Below, piece by piece: positions 25,774 through 35,234 of a DNA stretch of 57,373 nt; the stretch's first letter is position 1; the number at the start of each line of letters is the position of its first letter. Origin of the DNA: an uncultured Pseudomonadota bacterium (GTDB lineage Bacteria; Pseudomonadota; Gammaproteobacteria; Methylococcales; Methylomonadaceae); NCBI GenBank assembly GCA_903928965.1, contig CAIYSZ010000016.1:1-57373 (forward strand). The letters run 5' to 3'. A program made the position numbers and the translations under genes. A model generated the notes under the pieces. It searched no databases. It worked only from the letters and a program-made list of their open reading frames with translations, and was not told the DNA's origin.

Positions 25774-26859
25774 TTAACGCGCCACCAATCCGGTCGTTCC
25801 AGCCGGTAAACCGCTCACGCTAAACTTCTTAGTCAACGCGCCGGCGTAATTAATGCCATAAACCGCAATAGTATGATCTCCGCCGCTCAACACGTACAAC
25901 TCAGACTCACTCACGCCCACCGCCAAATCCGTTGGATGGTTTTCCAGCGCCGCGCTGGATTGAACCAGCTTTAAATTACCCGCGCCGTCAATAGCGAACG
26001 ACGAAATAGTATTAGCCGGCGTATCCGCGGTAAACGCCCATTTACCGTTCGGCGTGGTCGCCAGCCAGCAAGCGGCGGTTTTCCCGGTGGCCAACGCCCC
26101 GTCAACCACATCAATCGAACCGTCAGCCAATAATTGATACGCAGACACCGTGGCCGCATTAGCCGCGCCGCCGTCCGCCTCGGCCACAAAAAATTGGTTA
26201 TGATTGCCAAAAGCAAACCCGTACGGCGTAACACCGGCCGAGTTGATGACATGGCTGCTCAGCGGCAAGCCATTCGCATCCAGGGTAAAAGAGGTAATTT
26301 TATTCACCGCTTTTTCCGTAACCACCAAAACATCCTCATCCCTATTGAAACGGATTTCCGCCGCGCCGCTGCCGCTGCTCAACTTACGGTAAGAATTAGC
26401 AATCGGCGTCAACTTACCGCTAACCTCGTTAAACTGATAACCGAAAATTGAATCGTCCCCGGAATTGACCACATAAACCCAATCGTGGCCCGCCGCCACG
26501 CTCACCGGCGTCACCCCGGCGTCCGGTTGGCGGTCCGACAACTTAAGCTTGTCGCCCGCCAACCGAAACACAGACAAGTCGTTACTGCCGGCGTTGACCG
26601 CAAACAAAAAACGCCCGTTCGGAGACAACGCCAAAGCGCCCTGATTCCCCAAACCTTGTCCGGTTCCCGTGCCGCCGGTGGCGAAACTGACCGAATCCCC
26701 GATTTCACCCGTGTGGTTAACCTTAAAAGCCAACACCTCGTTCGCGCCGGCGTCATTTGTCAGCGTGTAAACGGTATCATGCCACACCTCGGCGAAACCG
26801 GCTGGCGGCAAAATAAACAAAGAAAGGCCAAAAGCCGTCCATTTAAGTTGGTTATGCAT
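25774..26859 (-). CDS. Secreted seven-bladed beta-propeller (lactonase-like fold)
   Basis: The 361-residue product has a signal peptide (WTAFGLSLFILPPAGFA) and repeated propeller blades such as ALSPNGRFLFAVNAGSNDLSVF, VSVAAGHDWVYVVNSGDDSIF and LAVGVSESELYVLSGGDHTIAVY. The pattern matches the 6-phosphogluconolactonase-like (Lactonase, PF10282) fold, but export makes a sugar-phosphate substrate unlikely. AAAGGA precedes the ATG. No membrane anchor is seen. The role is unknown. Confidence 0.82.
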   Translation of the reverse strand: MHNQLKWTAFGLSLFILPPAGFAEVWHDTVYTLTNDAGANEVLAFKVNHTGEIGDSVSFATGGTGTGQGLGNQGALALSPNGRFLFAVNAGSNDLSVFRLAGDKLKLSDRQPDAGVTPVSVAAGHDWVYVVNSGDDSIFGYQFNEVSGKLTPIANSYRKLSSGSGAAEIRFNRDEDVLVVTEKAVNKITSFTLDANGLPLSSHVINSAGVTPYGFAFGNHNQFFVAEADGGAANAATVSAYQLLADGSIDVVDGALATGKTAACWLATTPNGKWAFTADTPANTISSFAIDGAGNLKLVQSSAALENHPTDLAVGVSESELYVLSGGDHTIAVYGINYAGALTKKFSVSGLPAGTTGLVAR

Positions 26860-26969
26860 AAAAATGTCCTTTATTTTAAGTTAAGTCAAAACTCACCGCC
26901 TCCGTAACCGCGCGGTGCGGAAGCTATTTTGACCCGCAAACATCACAAATTCTTCCCGTCCCGCATTTA

Positions 26970-27179
26970 TCACGGAAATGCAATGAATGCCTTACCGCAA
27001 TTATTTGGCCAAATCAAAATAGCGCCGCCATCACCGCTGACATGGCCTTACGCCTTGAAGCTTGGATAAGCGGCCCTAGCGCCGAAGTCCGGCTGGACAT
27101 GCAAAAGAAATAGGATTTGTGGCAAACCCGGCAACGCAAGCCCGAACTGAATATCAAGAACGTTTGGAAGCATGCGGCG
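26970..27179 (+). pseudogene. Decayed HigA-type antitoxin with in-frame stop
   Basis: One frame reads ...LSRKCNECLTAIIWPNQNSA, AITADMALRLEAWISGPSAE, VRLDMQKK, then TAG (27111-27113), then DLWQTRQRKPELNIKN. HigA/VapI antitoxins have an XRE helix-turn-helix ending LINGxxxITxDMALRLExWLGGPSAExWLxMQxxYDLWQ, so the stop replaces the expected Tyr of YDLWQ. The first part of the helix-turn-helix is unrecognisable, and no HigB toxin lies beside it. The fragment lies in the 492-bp gap before def; nothing else is recognisable there. Confidence 0.65.
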
Positions 27180-27351
27180 GTCGAACCCAAAACATCGGCC
27201 ATACCCGCCGAAAAGCGGGGGTCTAGTGCCCGACATATGGCAAATCGTCTTGATTGGCATAGCCAAAATCCATCCCTCAACGCCACCCTGCAAGCTTTCA
27301 CAATTTCAGCTAAAATAACCAACCCGAAAATGTTAGCCAGTGGAGCATTGG

Positions 27352-27870
27352 GTGAGCCTGCTTACCATACTTGAATTCCCCGACAAACGCCTGCGCACCG
27401 TGGCGGAAGAAGTCGCAACCGTCGACGACGCCATCCGCCAACTGATCGCCGATATGTTGGAAACCATGTACGCCGCCAAAGGCATAGGCCTAGCCGCGAC
27501 CCAAGTTAACGTACACAAACGCGTCATCGTCATGGACCTTAGCGAGGAAAAAAACCAGCCGCTATGTTTCATTAATCCGCGCATCGTAGCCAAAGACGGC
27601 GAGGAAGTCGGCGAGGAAGGCTGCCTCTCCGTACCCGGCTTTTATGAAAAAGTCACCCGCGCCAACCGCATCACGGTCAAAGCCCTAAACCCGCAAGGCG
27701 ATGAATTTGAATTGGAAGCGAGCGAACTACTGGCGGTATGCATCCAGCACGAAATGGATCACCTGCTGGGCAAATTATTCGTCGACTACCTAACCCCTCT
27801 TAAGCGCAACCGCATCAAACACAAACTGGAAAAACAGCACAAAACACAAGGACGCCCGCAACCCGCATGA
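27352..27870 (+). CDS. def: Peptide deformylase
   Basis: This metalloenzyme removes the N-formyl group from nascent proteins. All three motifs are present: [17 protein letters not shown] with the metal Cys, and [12 protein letters not shown] with two metal His. I chose GTG 27352 (translated [15 protein letters not shown]), because GGAG lies 6 nt upstream and the 172-residue length fits the family; an in-frame GTG at 27340 is the alternative. It overlaps fmt by ATGA. Confidence 0.96.
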   Translation: MSLLTILEFPDKRLRTVAEEVATVDDAIRQLIADMLETMYAAKGIGLAATQVNVHKRVIVMDLSEEKNQPLCFINPRIVAKDGEEVGEEGCLSVPGFYEKVTRANRITVKALNPQGDEFELEASELLAVCIQHEMDHLLGKLFVDYLTPLKRNRIKHKLEKQHKTQGRPQPA

Positions 27871-28793
27871 ACATCATCTTCGCCGGCACCCCGGAATTCG
27901 CCGTCCCCTCGCTGCAAGCCCTGCTCGACGCGGGCTTTCCCGTAGGCGCGGTCTACACCCAACCGGACCGCCCGGCCGGCCGCGGCCGCAAGCTTACCGC
28001 CAGCCCGGTCAAGCAACTGGCCCTCGCCGCCGGCCTGCCGGTCCTGCAACCGGAAAACTTCAAACTAGCGGCGGACAAGGCGCAACTAGCCGCGCTAAAA
28101 CCCGACCTCATGATCGTCATCGCCTATGGCGTGCTGCTGCCGCAATCCGTGTTGGATATACCGCGCCACGGCTGCATCAACATCCACGCCTCGCTGCTGC
28201 CGCGCTGGCGCGGCGCGGCCCCCATCCAGCGCGCCATCATGGCCGGCGACGCCGAAACCGGCGTCACCATCATGCAAATGATCAAAAAACTGGACGCCGG
28301 CGACATGCTCTACAAAACCGCGCTGCCGATAGACGCCGACACCGACGCCGCCAATCTACACGACCGGTTGTCCCAACTCGGCGCTCATGCTTTATTGCAC
28401 ACACTGGCGCAACTGGAAGCCGGCCAACTAAAACCCGAACCGCAAAATCCCGATTGGGTCACCTACGCGCACAAACTCGACAAAGCAGAGGCGGAACTCG
28501 ACTGGAGCAAGAGCGCCGAAGAACTCAGCCGCATTGTGCGCGGCCTCGCCGGTTGGCCGGTGGCGCAAACCCAATGCAACGGTCAGGCGCTACGCATCTG
28601 GCGCGCAATGGCGTTGAACCGCGCCGCCGCCGGCCCGCCCGGCAGCCTAGACAATGGAGAACGCGACCTTGACGTCAACACCGGACAAGGCATTTTACGC
28701 CTGCTCGAAGTGCAACTCCCCGGCGGCAAACGCATCGGCGGCAAGGACTTTCTCAATGCCCATCCGGCGGCCGACCTCAGGTTCGGCGCATGA
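27867..28793 (+). CDS. fmt: Methionyl-tRNA formyltransferase
   Basis: This formylates initiator Met-tRNA using 10-formyltetrahydrofolate. The 308 residues begin [20 protein letters not shown] and contain the folate-site motif [20 protein letters not shown], then [18 protein letters not shown] and the C-terminal OB-fold domain. It is coupled to def upstream and to rsmB downstream by ATGA overlaps. Confidence 0.97.
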   Translation: MNIIFAGTPEFAVPSLQALLDAGFPVGAVYTQPDRPAGRGRKLTASPVKQLALAAGLPVLQPENFKLAADKAQLAALKPDLMIVIAYGVLLPQSVLDIPRHGCINIHASLLPRWRGAAPIQRAIMAGDAETGVTIMQMIKKLDAGDMLYKTALPIDADTDAANLHDRLSQLGAHALLHTLAQLEAGQLKPEPQNPDWVTYAHKLDKAEAELDWSKSAEELSRIVRGLAGWPVAQTQCNGQALRIWRAMALNRAAAGPPGSLDNGERDLDVNTGQGILRLLEVQLPGGKRIGGKDFLNAHPAADLRFGA

Positions 28794-30073
28794 ACCCGCG
28801 CAATGCGGCGGCGGCGGCCATCAGCCAAGTGTTGCGCGGCCAATCGCTGACCGCCGCGCTTGAACACCCACTCGCCGCGCTACCAACCCCGCAAGACCGC
28901 GCCTTCGCTCAAGCCCTCTGTTACGGCGTCATCCGGCATTATTACCGGCTCAACTTCATCGCCGGCCGCCTGCTCGGTAAACCGCTCAAGACCAAGGACC
29001 AAGACATACAAGCCCTCATTCTGTGCGGCATTCATCAACTGCAAGCCATGCGCGTCAAACCGCACGCCGCCGTTTCCGAAACCGTGGCCGCCGCCGCGCG
29101 CAAACCCTGGGCCAAATCCCTTATCAACGCGGTATTGCGCAATTACCAACGCGACGCCGCCGCCCTCGATAGCGCCGCGCAAACCGACCAAGAAGCCCGC
29201 CACAACCACCCGGCCTGGCTAATAACGCGCCTAGCCGCCGACTGGCCGGAACACTACCTCCAACTTCTGGCGGCCAACGACCAACCCGCGCCCATGACTC
29301 TGCGCGTCAATCCGCGCGCACAAAGCCGCGACGCCTACCTGGCCCTATTGGAAGACCAAGGCCTGTCCGGCGATCCGGTGCATGAATACGGTATTACCCT
29401 GGAGCAAGCCGTCAACGTCGAACAATTGCCCGGCTTCGCCGCCGGCGCGGTCTCGGTGCAAGACGGCGCGGCGCAACTGGCCGCCGCCTTGCTCGACCCA
29501 CGGCCCGGCCAGCGCGTGCTCGACGCCTGCGCCGCTCCCGGCGGCAAAACCGCCGCGATCCTGGAGCGGCAACCCGACTTAAAGGTGCTAGCGCTAGACG
29601 TAGACCCGGCTCGCCTGCAACGGGTGCAAGACACGCTGAAACGCCTGCGCCTGACAGCAGAACTCCTGGCCGCCGACGCCAGCCAACCCGCAACCTGGGC
29701 GCAAGGCCGCGCCTTCGAGCGCATCCTGATCGACGCCCCCTGCTCCGGCCTCGGCGTCATCCGCCGCCATCCAGACATCAAACTACTGCGCCGCCCTGAG
29801 GACCTAGACGCATTGGCCGAATTGCAAGCCAAAATACTCGACGCCCTCTGGCCGCTACTCGCCCCCGGCGGCGTCTTGCTCTACGCCACCTGCAGCGTAT
29901 TGCGCCAAGAAAATGAAGCTCAAATCGCCGCCTTCCTGCACCGCCACGCCGACGCCGCGGAAATAACGCTAACGGCCGACTGGGGCCAAGCGCGGCCGCA
30001 CGGGCGGCAAATTCTCACCGGCTGGGAAAATATGGACGGATTTTACTATGCCAAAATCGGCAAATCCGCCTAG
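28790..30073 (+). CDS. rsmB: 16S rRNA m5C967 methyltransferase RsmB
   Basis: An N-terminal NusB-like domain (about 1-140) precedes the Rossmann methyltransferase. VLDACAAPGGKTAAI binds SAM, IDAPCSGLGVIRRHPDIK and YATCSVLRQENE carry the two conserved cysteines, and the end GRQILTGWENMDGFYYA is characteristic. The 427 residues match the family. It overlaps DUF4390 by 26 nt. Confidence 0.96.
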   Translation: MNPRNAAAAAISQVLRGQSLTAALEHPLAALPTPQDRAFAQALCYGVIRHYYRLNFIAGRLLGKPLKTKDQDIQALILCGIHQLQAMRVKPHAAVSETVAAAARKPWAKSLINAVLRNYQRDAAALDSAAQTDQEARHNHPAWLITRLAADWPEHYLQLLAANDQPAPMTLRVNPRAQSRDAYLALLEDQGLSGDPVHEYGITLEQAVNVEQLPGFAAGAVSVQDGAAQLAAALLDPRPGQRVLDACAAPGGKTAAILERQPDLKVLALDVDPARLQRVQDTLKRLRLTAELLAADASQPATWAQGRAFERILIDAPCSGLGVIRRHPDIKLLRRPEDLDALAELQAKILDALWPLLAPGGVLLYATCSVLRQENEAQIAAFLHRHADAAEITLTADWGQARPHGRQILTGWENMDGFYYAKIGKSA

Positions 30074-30629
30074 CCCGCGCCGCGCGGCGTTAAACCTGCT
30101 GCTCGCCGCCGCCTGCGCCGCCTGCCAAGCCGACCCCTACGCCTCCCAAATCATCGCCGCGCGGCTGACGCCGGACCCAGCCGGCTGCCGGCTGAACGCC
30201 GAAATCGATTACAACCTAAGCCCTGAAAGTAAAACAGCCCTGCGCAAAGGCGTACCCCTGGCCTGGAACCTAATTATACGCATAGACAAAAGCGGCTGGC
30301 TGTTCAAGCGCGCCATCCGCGAACAACACGCCGCCTACTTGCTGCAATACAACGCATTATTGAATCAATACGAGTTGAAAAGCCCCAACTTGCGGCAAAC
30401 CATGTTCCAAACTCTAAACGCCGCCCTCAACGACATGAGCCGCCTGCAACTGCTGCTTGACGGCGGCCAGCCTTGCCGCCCCGAAGACGGCGGCGACGAG
30501 GAATACCGGCTGGCGCTGCGGCTGGAATTCGACCGCGACATGCTGCCGGCCCCCTTACGTCCGGAAACCTATCTCAATCCGCAATGGTTTCTTTCCAGCG
30601 ACTGGTTCCTATGGACAATTTCAAAATAA
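30048..30629 (+). CDS. DUF4390 envelope protein
   Basis: The 193-residue protein has an N-terminal hydrophobic segment (AALNLLLAAACAACQADPYA) that could be a Sec or lipoprotein signal, though the residues before the Cys are not a strict lipobox. The body (LTPDPAGCRLNAEIDYNLSP and WNLIIRIDKSGWLFKR, ending LNPQWFLSSDWFLW) is typical of DUF4390, a family regularly encoded between rsmB and an NtrY-like kinase. The function is unknown. It overlaps rsmB by 26 nt and the kinase gene by 19 nt. Confidence 0.85.
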   Translation: MPKSANPPSPRRAALNLLLAAACAACQADPYASQIIAARLTPDPAGCRLNAEIDYNLSPESKTALRKGVPLAWNLIIRIDKSGWLFKRAIREQHAAYLLQYNALLNQYELKSPNLRQTMFQTLNAALNDMSRLQLLLDGGQPCRPEDGGDEEYRLALRLEFDRDMLPAPLRPETYLNPQWFLSSDWFLWTISK

Positions 30630-32770
30630 AACTGCCCGGCAGCCTCTCCATCATCATCCTGTTCAGCTTCGTACTGCTGTCGCTGCAACTGATGAGCAGC
30701 GCCACCCAAGAATCCTCGCGCCTCGGCGAAATCTACTCCTGGCTGCTGGTCATCAACACCCTGGGCTCCATCATCCTGCTCGGCCTGGTCATCGTCAACA
30801 CCTATTCCCTGGTGCGGGAACTGAAAAAAAAAGAAGCCGGCTCCAGGCTCACCACCCGCATGGTATCCCTGTTCGTACTGCTATCCCTGGCGCCGGCCGC
30901 CATCGTATTCTACTTTTCCTTGCAATTCCTGCACCGCGGCATAGACAGCTGGTTCAACGTCGAAATCGACCGCGCCATGGACGACGCCCTGGAACTCAGC
31001 CAATCCTCGCTGGCGCAGCGCATGAACTGGCACATCAAACAAACCCGGCAACTGGCGCAACAACTGCAAAACCAAACCGACGCCGCCGTCGCCATGGAAA
31101 TCTCCAGCCTGCGCGCCGAATCAGACGCCATTGAAATCGCGGTATTCTCCAACCAAGGCCGCGTCATCGCCGCCGCCAGCGTCAACCCTAACGAAATCCT
31201 GCCCGACCTCCCCGACGACCAAATCTGGCTGCTGCTCAGGCAAAACAAGGAATATTTCGCCTACGATCCGACCGACAACGAAGAAATGCAAGCCCGCGTC
31301 ATCGTACCGCTGGAACGCGACCACAGCCGCTATCTGCAAGCGCTGTATCCGGTGCCGGTGCGCGTCACCGACTTAGCCGACTCCATAGAATTCGCCTTCA
31401 TCCGCTACCAGGAAATGACGTTTTTGCGCAACTCGCTCAAAACCAGTTTCTCACTAAGCCTGCTGCTGGTGCTGCTGCTAAGCCTCTTAGCGGCGATCTG
31501 GGTCGCCTTCATCAGCATCCGCAACATGGTCGCCCCGGTCAAGGAACTGGTCAAAGGCACCCAGGCCGTGGCCCGAGGCGACTACCAACAACAACTGCCG
31601 GTCATGAGTCAAGACGACCTCGGCTTTTTGGTGGAATCCTTCAACGAAATGACCCGCCAAATCGGCCGCTCGCGCGACGAAATCCGTAGCGCCGGTCTGG
31701 AAGTGGAAAACCAGCGCGCCTATCTAGAAACCATACTCGCCAATCTGACCGCCGGCGTCATCAGCTTCGACCCGCGTTTTCGCATCCGCACCGCCAACCA
31801 AGCCGCCTACCGCATCCTGCACATACCGGTCAGCCGCTTTATCAGCCGCACCCTGCCCGAACTGGCGGCGCAACACCCGGACCTAACCGACCTGCTGCAC
31901 AGTCTACAAAATCACCTAGAGCAGACCGACGACATTTGGGAGCAACGCGTAGTATTTCTTGGCCCCAAGGGCCGGCAAGAACTCCTGTGCCGCGGCGCCC
32001 CTCTCTATACCCAACACGGCGACCGCGCCGGCGCGGTCGTAGTGTTCGACGACGTCACCGATCTCATCCAGGCGCAAAAAAACGCCGCCTGGGGCGAAGT
32101 GGCGCGGCGGCTGGCGCACGAAATCAAAAACCCGCTCACCCCCATCCAGCTTTCGGCCGAACGCCTGCAACACAAATTGTCCAAGGAACTCTCCGACAGC
32201 TCCGCCGAATTTCTATCCCGCGGCGCCCGCACCATCGTGCAACAAGTGGAAGCCCTGAAACGCATGGTGGATGACTTCTCCGAATACGCCCGCCCCTCCA
32301 AACAACAAGTCGAGCGCATCAACCTGCTGGAACTGATTCTCGAAGTAGCCGCGTTATACAGCCCAAGCGAAGTCAAATTTCAAACCTCCGCGCCGGTCGA
32401 GCGCGTCATCGTCGAAGTAGACCCGGTCAGCCTGCGCCAAGTGCTGCACAACCTCATCAAAAACGCCCAGGAAGCCGCCGCGCCGGACATTTGCCGTATT
32501 CAATTCAAAATCGGCAAAGCCAGCCGCAACGAAGTCGATTATGTCGAACTTGGCGTTTACGACAACGGAGCCGGCATCCAGCCCGAGCAAATAGAAACCA
32601 TGTTTGAACCCTACGTCACCAGCAAAACCAAAGGGACAGGACTCGGGCTCGCCATCGTCAAGAAAATTATCGAGGAACACGGCGGCGCGATCTGGGTGGA
32701 TCAGACTTATAATACCGGCGCCGGCTTCGTGATCCAACTGCCGGTCCACGCCTACGGAAACAATCTATGA
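30611..32770 (+). CDS. ntrY: NtrY-like sensor histidine kinase
   Basis: The start is ATG 30611 (MDNFKIKLPGS); longer readings add a shadow of the DUF4390 gene. The 719 residues comprise two N-terminal membrane helices (11-30, 42-63), a third (about 85-105), an extracytoplasmic sensor region (110-275), a helix (281-300), HAMP (300-355), a PAS domain (365-485), a HisKA domain with phospho-acceptor His 503 in RRLAHEIKNPLTP, and an HATPase domain with N box HNLIKNAQEA and DNGAGI / GTGLGLAIV glycine boxes. It pairs with the regulator that overlaps its stop codon. NtrYX systems sense redox or nitrogen state; the signal here is unknown. Confidence 0.9.
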   Translation: MDNFKIKLPGSLSIIILFSFVLLSLQLMSSATQESSRLGEIYSWLLVINTLGSIILLGLVIVNTYSLVRELKKKEAGSRLTTRMVSLFVLLSLAPAAIVFYFSLQFLHRGIDSWFNVEIDRAMDDALELSQSSLAQRMNWHIKQTRQLAQQLQNQTDAAVAMEISSLRAESDAIEIAVFSNQGRVIAAASVNPNEILPDLPDDQIWLLLRQNKEYFAYDPTDNEEMQARVIVPLERDHSRYLQALYPVPVRVTDLADSIEFAFIRYQEMTFLRNSLKTSFSLSLLLVLLLSLLAAIWVAFISIRNMVAPVKELVKGTQAVARGDYQQQLPVMSQDDLGFLVESFNEMTRQIGRSRDEIRSAGLEVENQRAYLETILANLTAGVISFDPRFRIRTANQAAYRILHIPVSRFISRTLPELAAQHPDLTDLLHSLQNHLEQTDDIWEQRVVFLGPKGRQELLCRGAPLYTQHGDRAGAVVVFDDVTDLIQAQKNAAWGEVARRLAHEIKNPLTPIQLSAERLQHKLSKELSDSSAEFLSRGARTIVQQVEALKRMVDDFSEYARPSKQQVERINLLELILEVAALYSPSEVKFQTSAPVERVIVEVDPVSLRQVLHNLIKNAQEAAAPDICRIQFKIGKASRNEVDYVELGVYDNGAGIQPEQIETMFEPYVTSKTKGTGLGLAIVKKIIEEHGGAIWVDQTYNTGAGFVIQLPVHAYGNNL

Positions 32771-34128
32771 ACAATCAAGCGCCTTATATATTGGTCGTCG
32801 ACGACGAACATGACATCCGCCAACTAGTTTCGGAAATCCTGCAAGACGAAGGCTACGAAGTCGCCATGGCGGAAAACGCCGCCGAAGCGCGCCAGCTGAA
32901 AAACCAGCGCATGCCCAACCTGATCCTGCTCGACATCTGGATGCCCGACAGCGACGGCGTCACCCTGCTGCGGGAATGGGTAGCCGAAGGCGACGCCCTC
33001 TGCCCCGTCATCATGATGTCCGGCCACGCCTCGGTGGAATCGGCGGTGGAAGCCACCCGCCTCGGCGCTTACGACTTCCTGGAAAAACCGCTATCCCTAG
33101 CCAAACTGCTGCTGATCGTTGAACGCGCCCTGCAAACCAGCTTGCTGCAACGCGAAAACGCCGGCCTCAAGCAGCAACTGATGATAAACGTGGAGCCGAT
33201 CGGCAAAAGCGCGGTACTCGAACGCGCCAAGGACAAAGTCAAACGCCTGGCGCAACACGACGCCAGAGTGCTATTCGTCGGCGAGGCCGGCTCCGGCAAG
33301 GAATTGTTCGCCCGCTATCTGCACAACCAAAGCCCGCGCCGCGACGGCCCGTTCGTCGACGTCTCCGTCGGCAGCATCTCCCCGGAAAACTCGGCGGTCG
33401 AATTCTTTGGCCGCGAAGACAACGGCCGCATCTATCGCGGCCTGCTGGAACAAGCCCACCGCGGTACCCTGTTTCTGGGCGAAATCGGCGGCATGGACCC
33501 GGAAACTCAAAACCGCCTGCTCAGCGCGCTCGAATCCAGCGCCTTTTTGCGCGTCGGCGGCAGCCAAACCGTCCGCGTCGACGTGCGGGTAGTCGCTTCC
33601 ACCCGCATGGCCCTGGACGAAGAAGTCAACAGCGGCCGCTTCCGCCAAGACCTCTACTACCTGCTGAACGTCGTCTCGCTGGAAATCGAACCGCTACGCA
33701 ACCACGGCGAAGACGTACCCAGCCTGCTCAACTACTACGTGGACCACTTCGTCGCCCACGAAAAACTCCCGTTCCGCCGCTTCTCCATGGCCGCGCAAAA
33801 TTATTTGCGCAACTACAACTGGCCCGGCAACGTACGCGAACTCCGCAACCTAGTGCAACGGGTCATGATCCTGGGGGCCGGCGGCGACGTCGAACTCGAC
33901 GAAGTCAAAACCGCCCTCGGCTCCATCGCCGAACAGCCCAAGCTCGGCCTCAACGTGCCGGAATTCTTCAACCTGCCGCTGAAAGAAGCCCGCGACCACT
34001 TTGAAAAATCCTACCTCGAATACCACTTTGAAAAAACCGGCGGCAGCGTCGCCAAACTGGCCGCCGCCATCGGCATGGAACGCACCCATCTCTACCGCAA
34101 GTTGCACTCGCTAAAAATAAAGTTATAG
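32767..34128 (+). CDS. ntrX: NtrX-like response regulator with a degenerate AAA+ domain
   Basis: The 453 residues hold a receiver domain (acidic Asp 12 and 13, phospho-acceptor Asp 56, Lys 107), an AAA+ domain with intact Walker A GEAGSGKE (172-179) and a Fis-type helix-turn-helix (VAKLAAAIGMERTHLYRKLH). Two features depart from sigma-54 activators. The GAFTGA loop is replaced by FFGREDNGRIYRGLLEQA. The Walker B is LFLGEI (235-240), with Gly 238 where Asp is expected. Loss of GAFTGA is known in NtrX; loss of the Walker B Asp is more extreme and suggests no ATP hydrolysis. It overlaps ntrY by ATGA. Confidence 0.9.
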   Translation: MNNQAPYILVVDDEHDIRQLVSEILQDEGYEVAMAENAAEARQLKNQRMPNLILLDIWMPDSDGVTLLREWVAEGDALCPVIMMSGHASVESAVEATRLGAYDFLEKPLSLAKLLLIVERALQTSLLQRENAGLKQQLMINVEPIGKSAVLERAKDKVKRLAQHDARVLFVGEAGSGKELFARYLHNQSPRRDGPFVDVSVGSISPENSAVEFFGREDNGRIYRGLLEQAHRGTLFLGEIGGMDPETQNRLLSALESSAFLRVGGSQTVRVDVRVVASTRMALDEEVNSGRFRQDLYYLLNVVSLEIEPLRNHGEDVPSLLNYYVDHFVAHEKLPFRRFSMAAQNYLRNYNWPGNVRELRNLVQRVMILGAGGDVELDEVKTALGSIAEQPKLGLNVPEFFNLPLKEARDHFEKSYLEYHFEKTGGSVAKLAAAIGMERTHLYRKLHSLKIKL

Positions 34129-34302
34129 GTTATAATGCTTGGCCAACCTATCGTACAAAGTGTAGGTTTTCGCCGAGATTGGCGAAGCGAATCCACGCCA
34201 GACGCTTCAATCTCTGCGTCAAGCGAATATATTGCTTGAAGTCAAGCGGGAATTTAAGTAAAATTCCGCTTTTTTCTAGCCCTAAAAGAATTAGAAGCAA
34301 AA
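34129..34302 (+). promoter_or_regulatory. rplM leader with stem-loops and an intrinsic terminator or attenuator
   Basis: TATAAT (34131-34136) begins just after the ntrX stop. It is followed by TTCGCC/GGCGAA (34169-34186), GACGC/GCGTC (34201-34220) and an AAGC/GCTT stem, then AAGCGGGAATTT-aagta-AAATTCCGCTT plus six T (34244-34275). The terminator ends 27 nt before the rplM ATG. It may simply end ntrX, but lying downstream of a plausible -10 it may also attenuate rplM-rpsI. Confidence 0.6.
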
Positions 34303-34731
34303 ATGAAAACATTTAGTGCAAAACCAGCGGAAGTTAAGCGCGATTGGTACGTGATTGATGCAGAAGGAAAGACGCTAGGTCGCCTTGCTACTGAAATTGC
34401 ACGACGTCTGCGTGGCAAACACAAACCCGAATACACCCCGCATGTTGACACCGGCGACTACATCATCGTCATCAACGCGGAAAAAATCAATGTTACCGGT
34501 AATAAGGAAAAAGACAAAATCTATTACCACCACACCGGTTACATCGGCAACATGAAAGCGGTCGCCTTGGGCAAACTGAGACAAACCTTCCCGGACCGGA
34601 TCATCACCACCGCCGTGCAAGGCATGCTGCCTAAAAATCCGTTGGGCCGCGCCATGTTCAAGAAATTAAAAGTATACCGCGGACCGGCGCACAACCACCA
34701 GTCGCAACAACCCAAAGTTTTGGATTTTTAA
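34303..34731 (+). CDS. rplM: 50S ribosomal protein L13
   Basis: The 142-residue protein begins [20 protein letters not shown] and has the family core [31 protein letters not shown] and [20 protein letters not shown]. It has the typical E. coli-like length. rpsI follows after 15 nt, the universal pairing. The Shine-Dalgarno is weak (AGAAG). Confidence 0.98.
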   Translation: MKTFSAKPAEVKRDWYVIDAEGKTLGRLATEIARRLRGKHKPEYTPHVDTGDYIIVINAEKINVTGNKEKDKIYYHHTGYIGNMKAVALGKLRQTFPDRIITTAVQGMLPKNPLGRAMFKKLKVYRGPAHNHQSQQPKVLDF

Positions 34732-34746
34732 GCAGGTAACCCTTAT

Positions 34747-35136
34747 ATGGCAGCTCAATACTACGGAACAGGCCGTCGCAAATCCTCCGTCGCGCGCGTC
34801 TACGCCACCGCCGGCTCAGGTAAATTCGTCATCAACAAATTACCTGTGGAACAATACTTCGGCCGCAAAACCGACGAAATGATCGCCCGGCAACCACTGG
34901 AATTGCTCGGCAAAACCACCGATTTCGACATCAACATCATCGTCCGCGGCGGCGGCCCCTCCGGCCAAGCCGGCGCCATCCGCCACGGCCTGACCCGCGC
35001 CCTGATGGAATACGACGAAGCCCTGCGCTCACCCCTGCGCAAAGCCGGCTACGTCACCCGCGACGCCCGCGAAGTCGAACGTAAAAAAATCGGCTTGCAC
35101 AAAGCGAGAAAACGTCCGCAATACTCAAAACGTTAA
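34747..35136 (+). CDS. rpsI: 30S ribosomal protein S9
   Basis: The 129 residues start with [15 protein letters not shown] and end with [18 protein letters not shown], the conserved basic tail whose terminal Arg reaches the P-site t[22 protein letters not shown] is intact. It is the last gene of the rplM-rpsI operon, followed by a strong terminator. Confidence 0.98.
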   Translation: MAAQYYGTGRRKSSVARVYATAGSGKFVINKLPVEQYFGRKTDEMIARQPLELLGKTTDFDINIIVRGGGPSGQAGAIRHGLTRALMEYDEALRSPLRKAGYVTRDAREVERKKIGLHKARKRPQYSKR

Positions 35137-35149
35137 TCGTTTTACCGCG

Positions 35150-35189
35150 CCAAACAAAAAAGCCGCTTTTCAGCGGCTTTTTTGTTTGG
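35150..35189. terminator. Bidirectional intrinsic terminator after rpsI
   Basis: A perfect 17-bp stem, CCAAACAAAAAAGCCGC with GCGGCTTTTTTGTTTGG around a TTTTCA loop. The A/T-rich outer stem gives a T run on both strands, so it serves rpsI and the convergent restriction gene. Confidence 0.92.
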
Positions 35190-35234
35190 CGACCTTTCCC
35201 TATCTGATTAACAAATAAAAACCAAAGCCCAATA

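Noticed and set aside
30473..30610. N-terminal extension of the histidine kinase
   Set aside because: These 46 codons overlap DUF4390 out of frame and are Arg/Pro-rich; ATG 30611 followed by a membrane helix is a better start.
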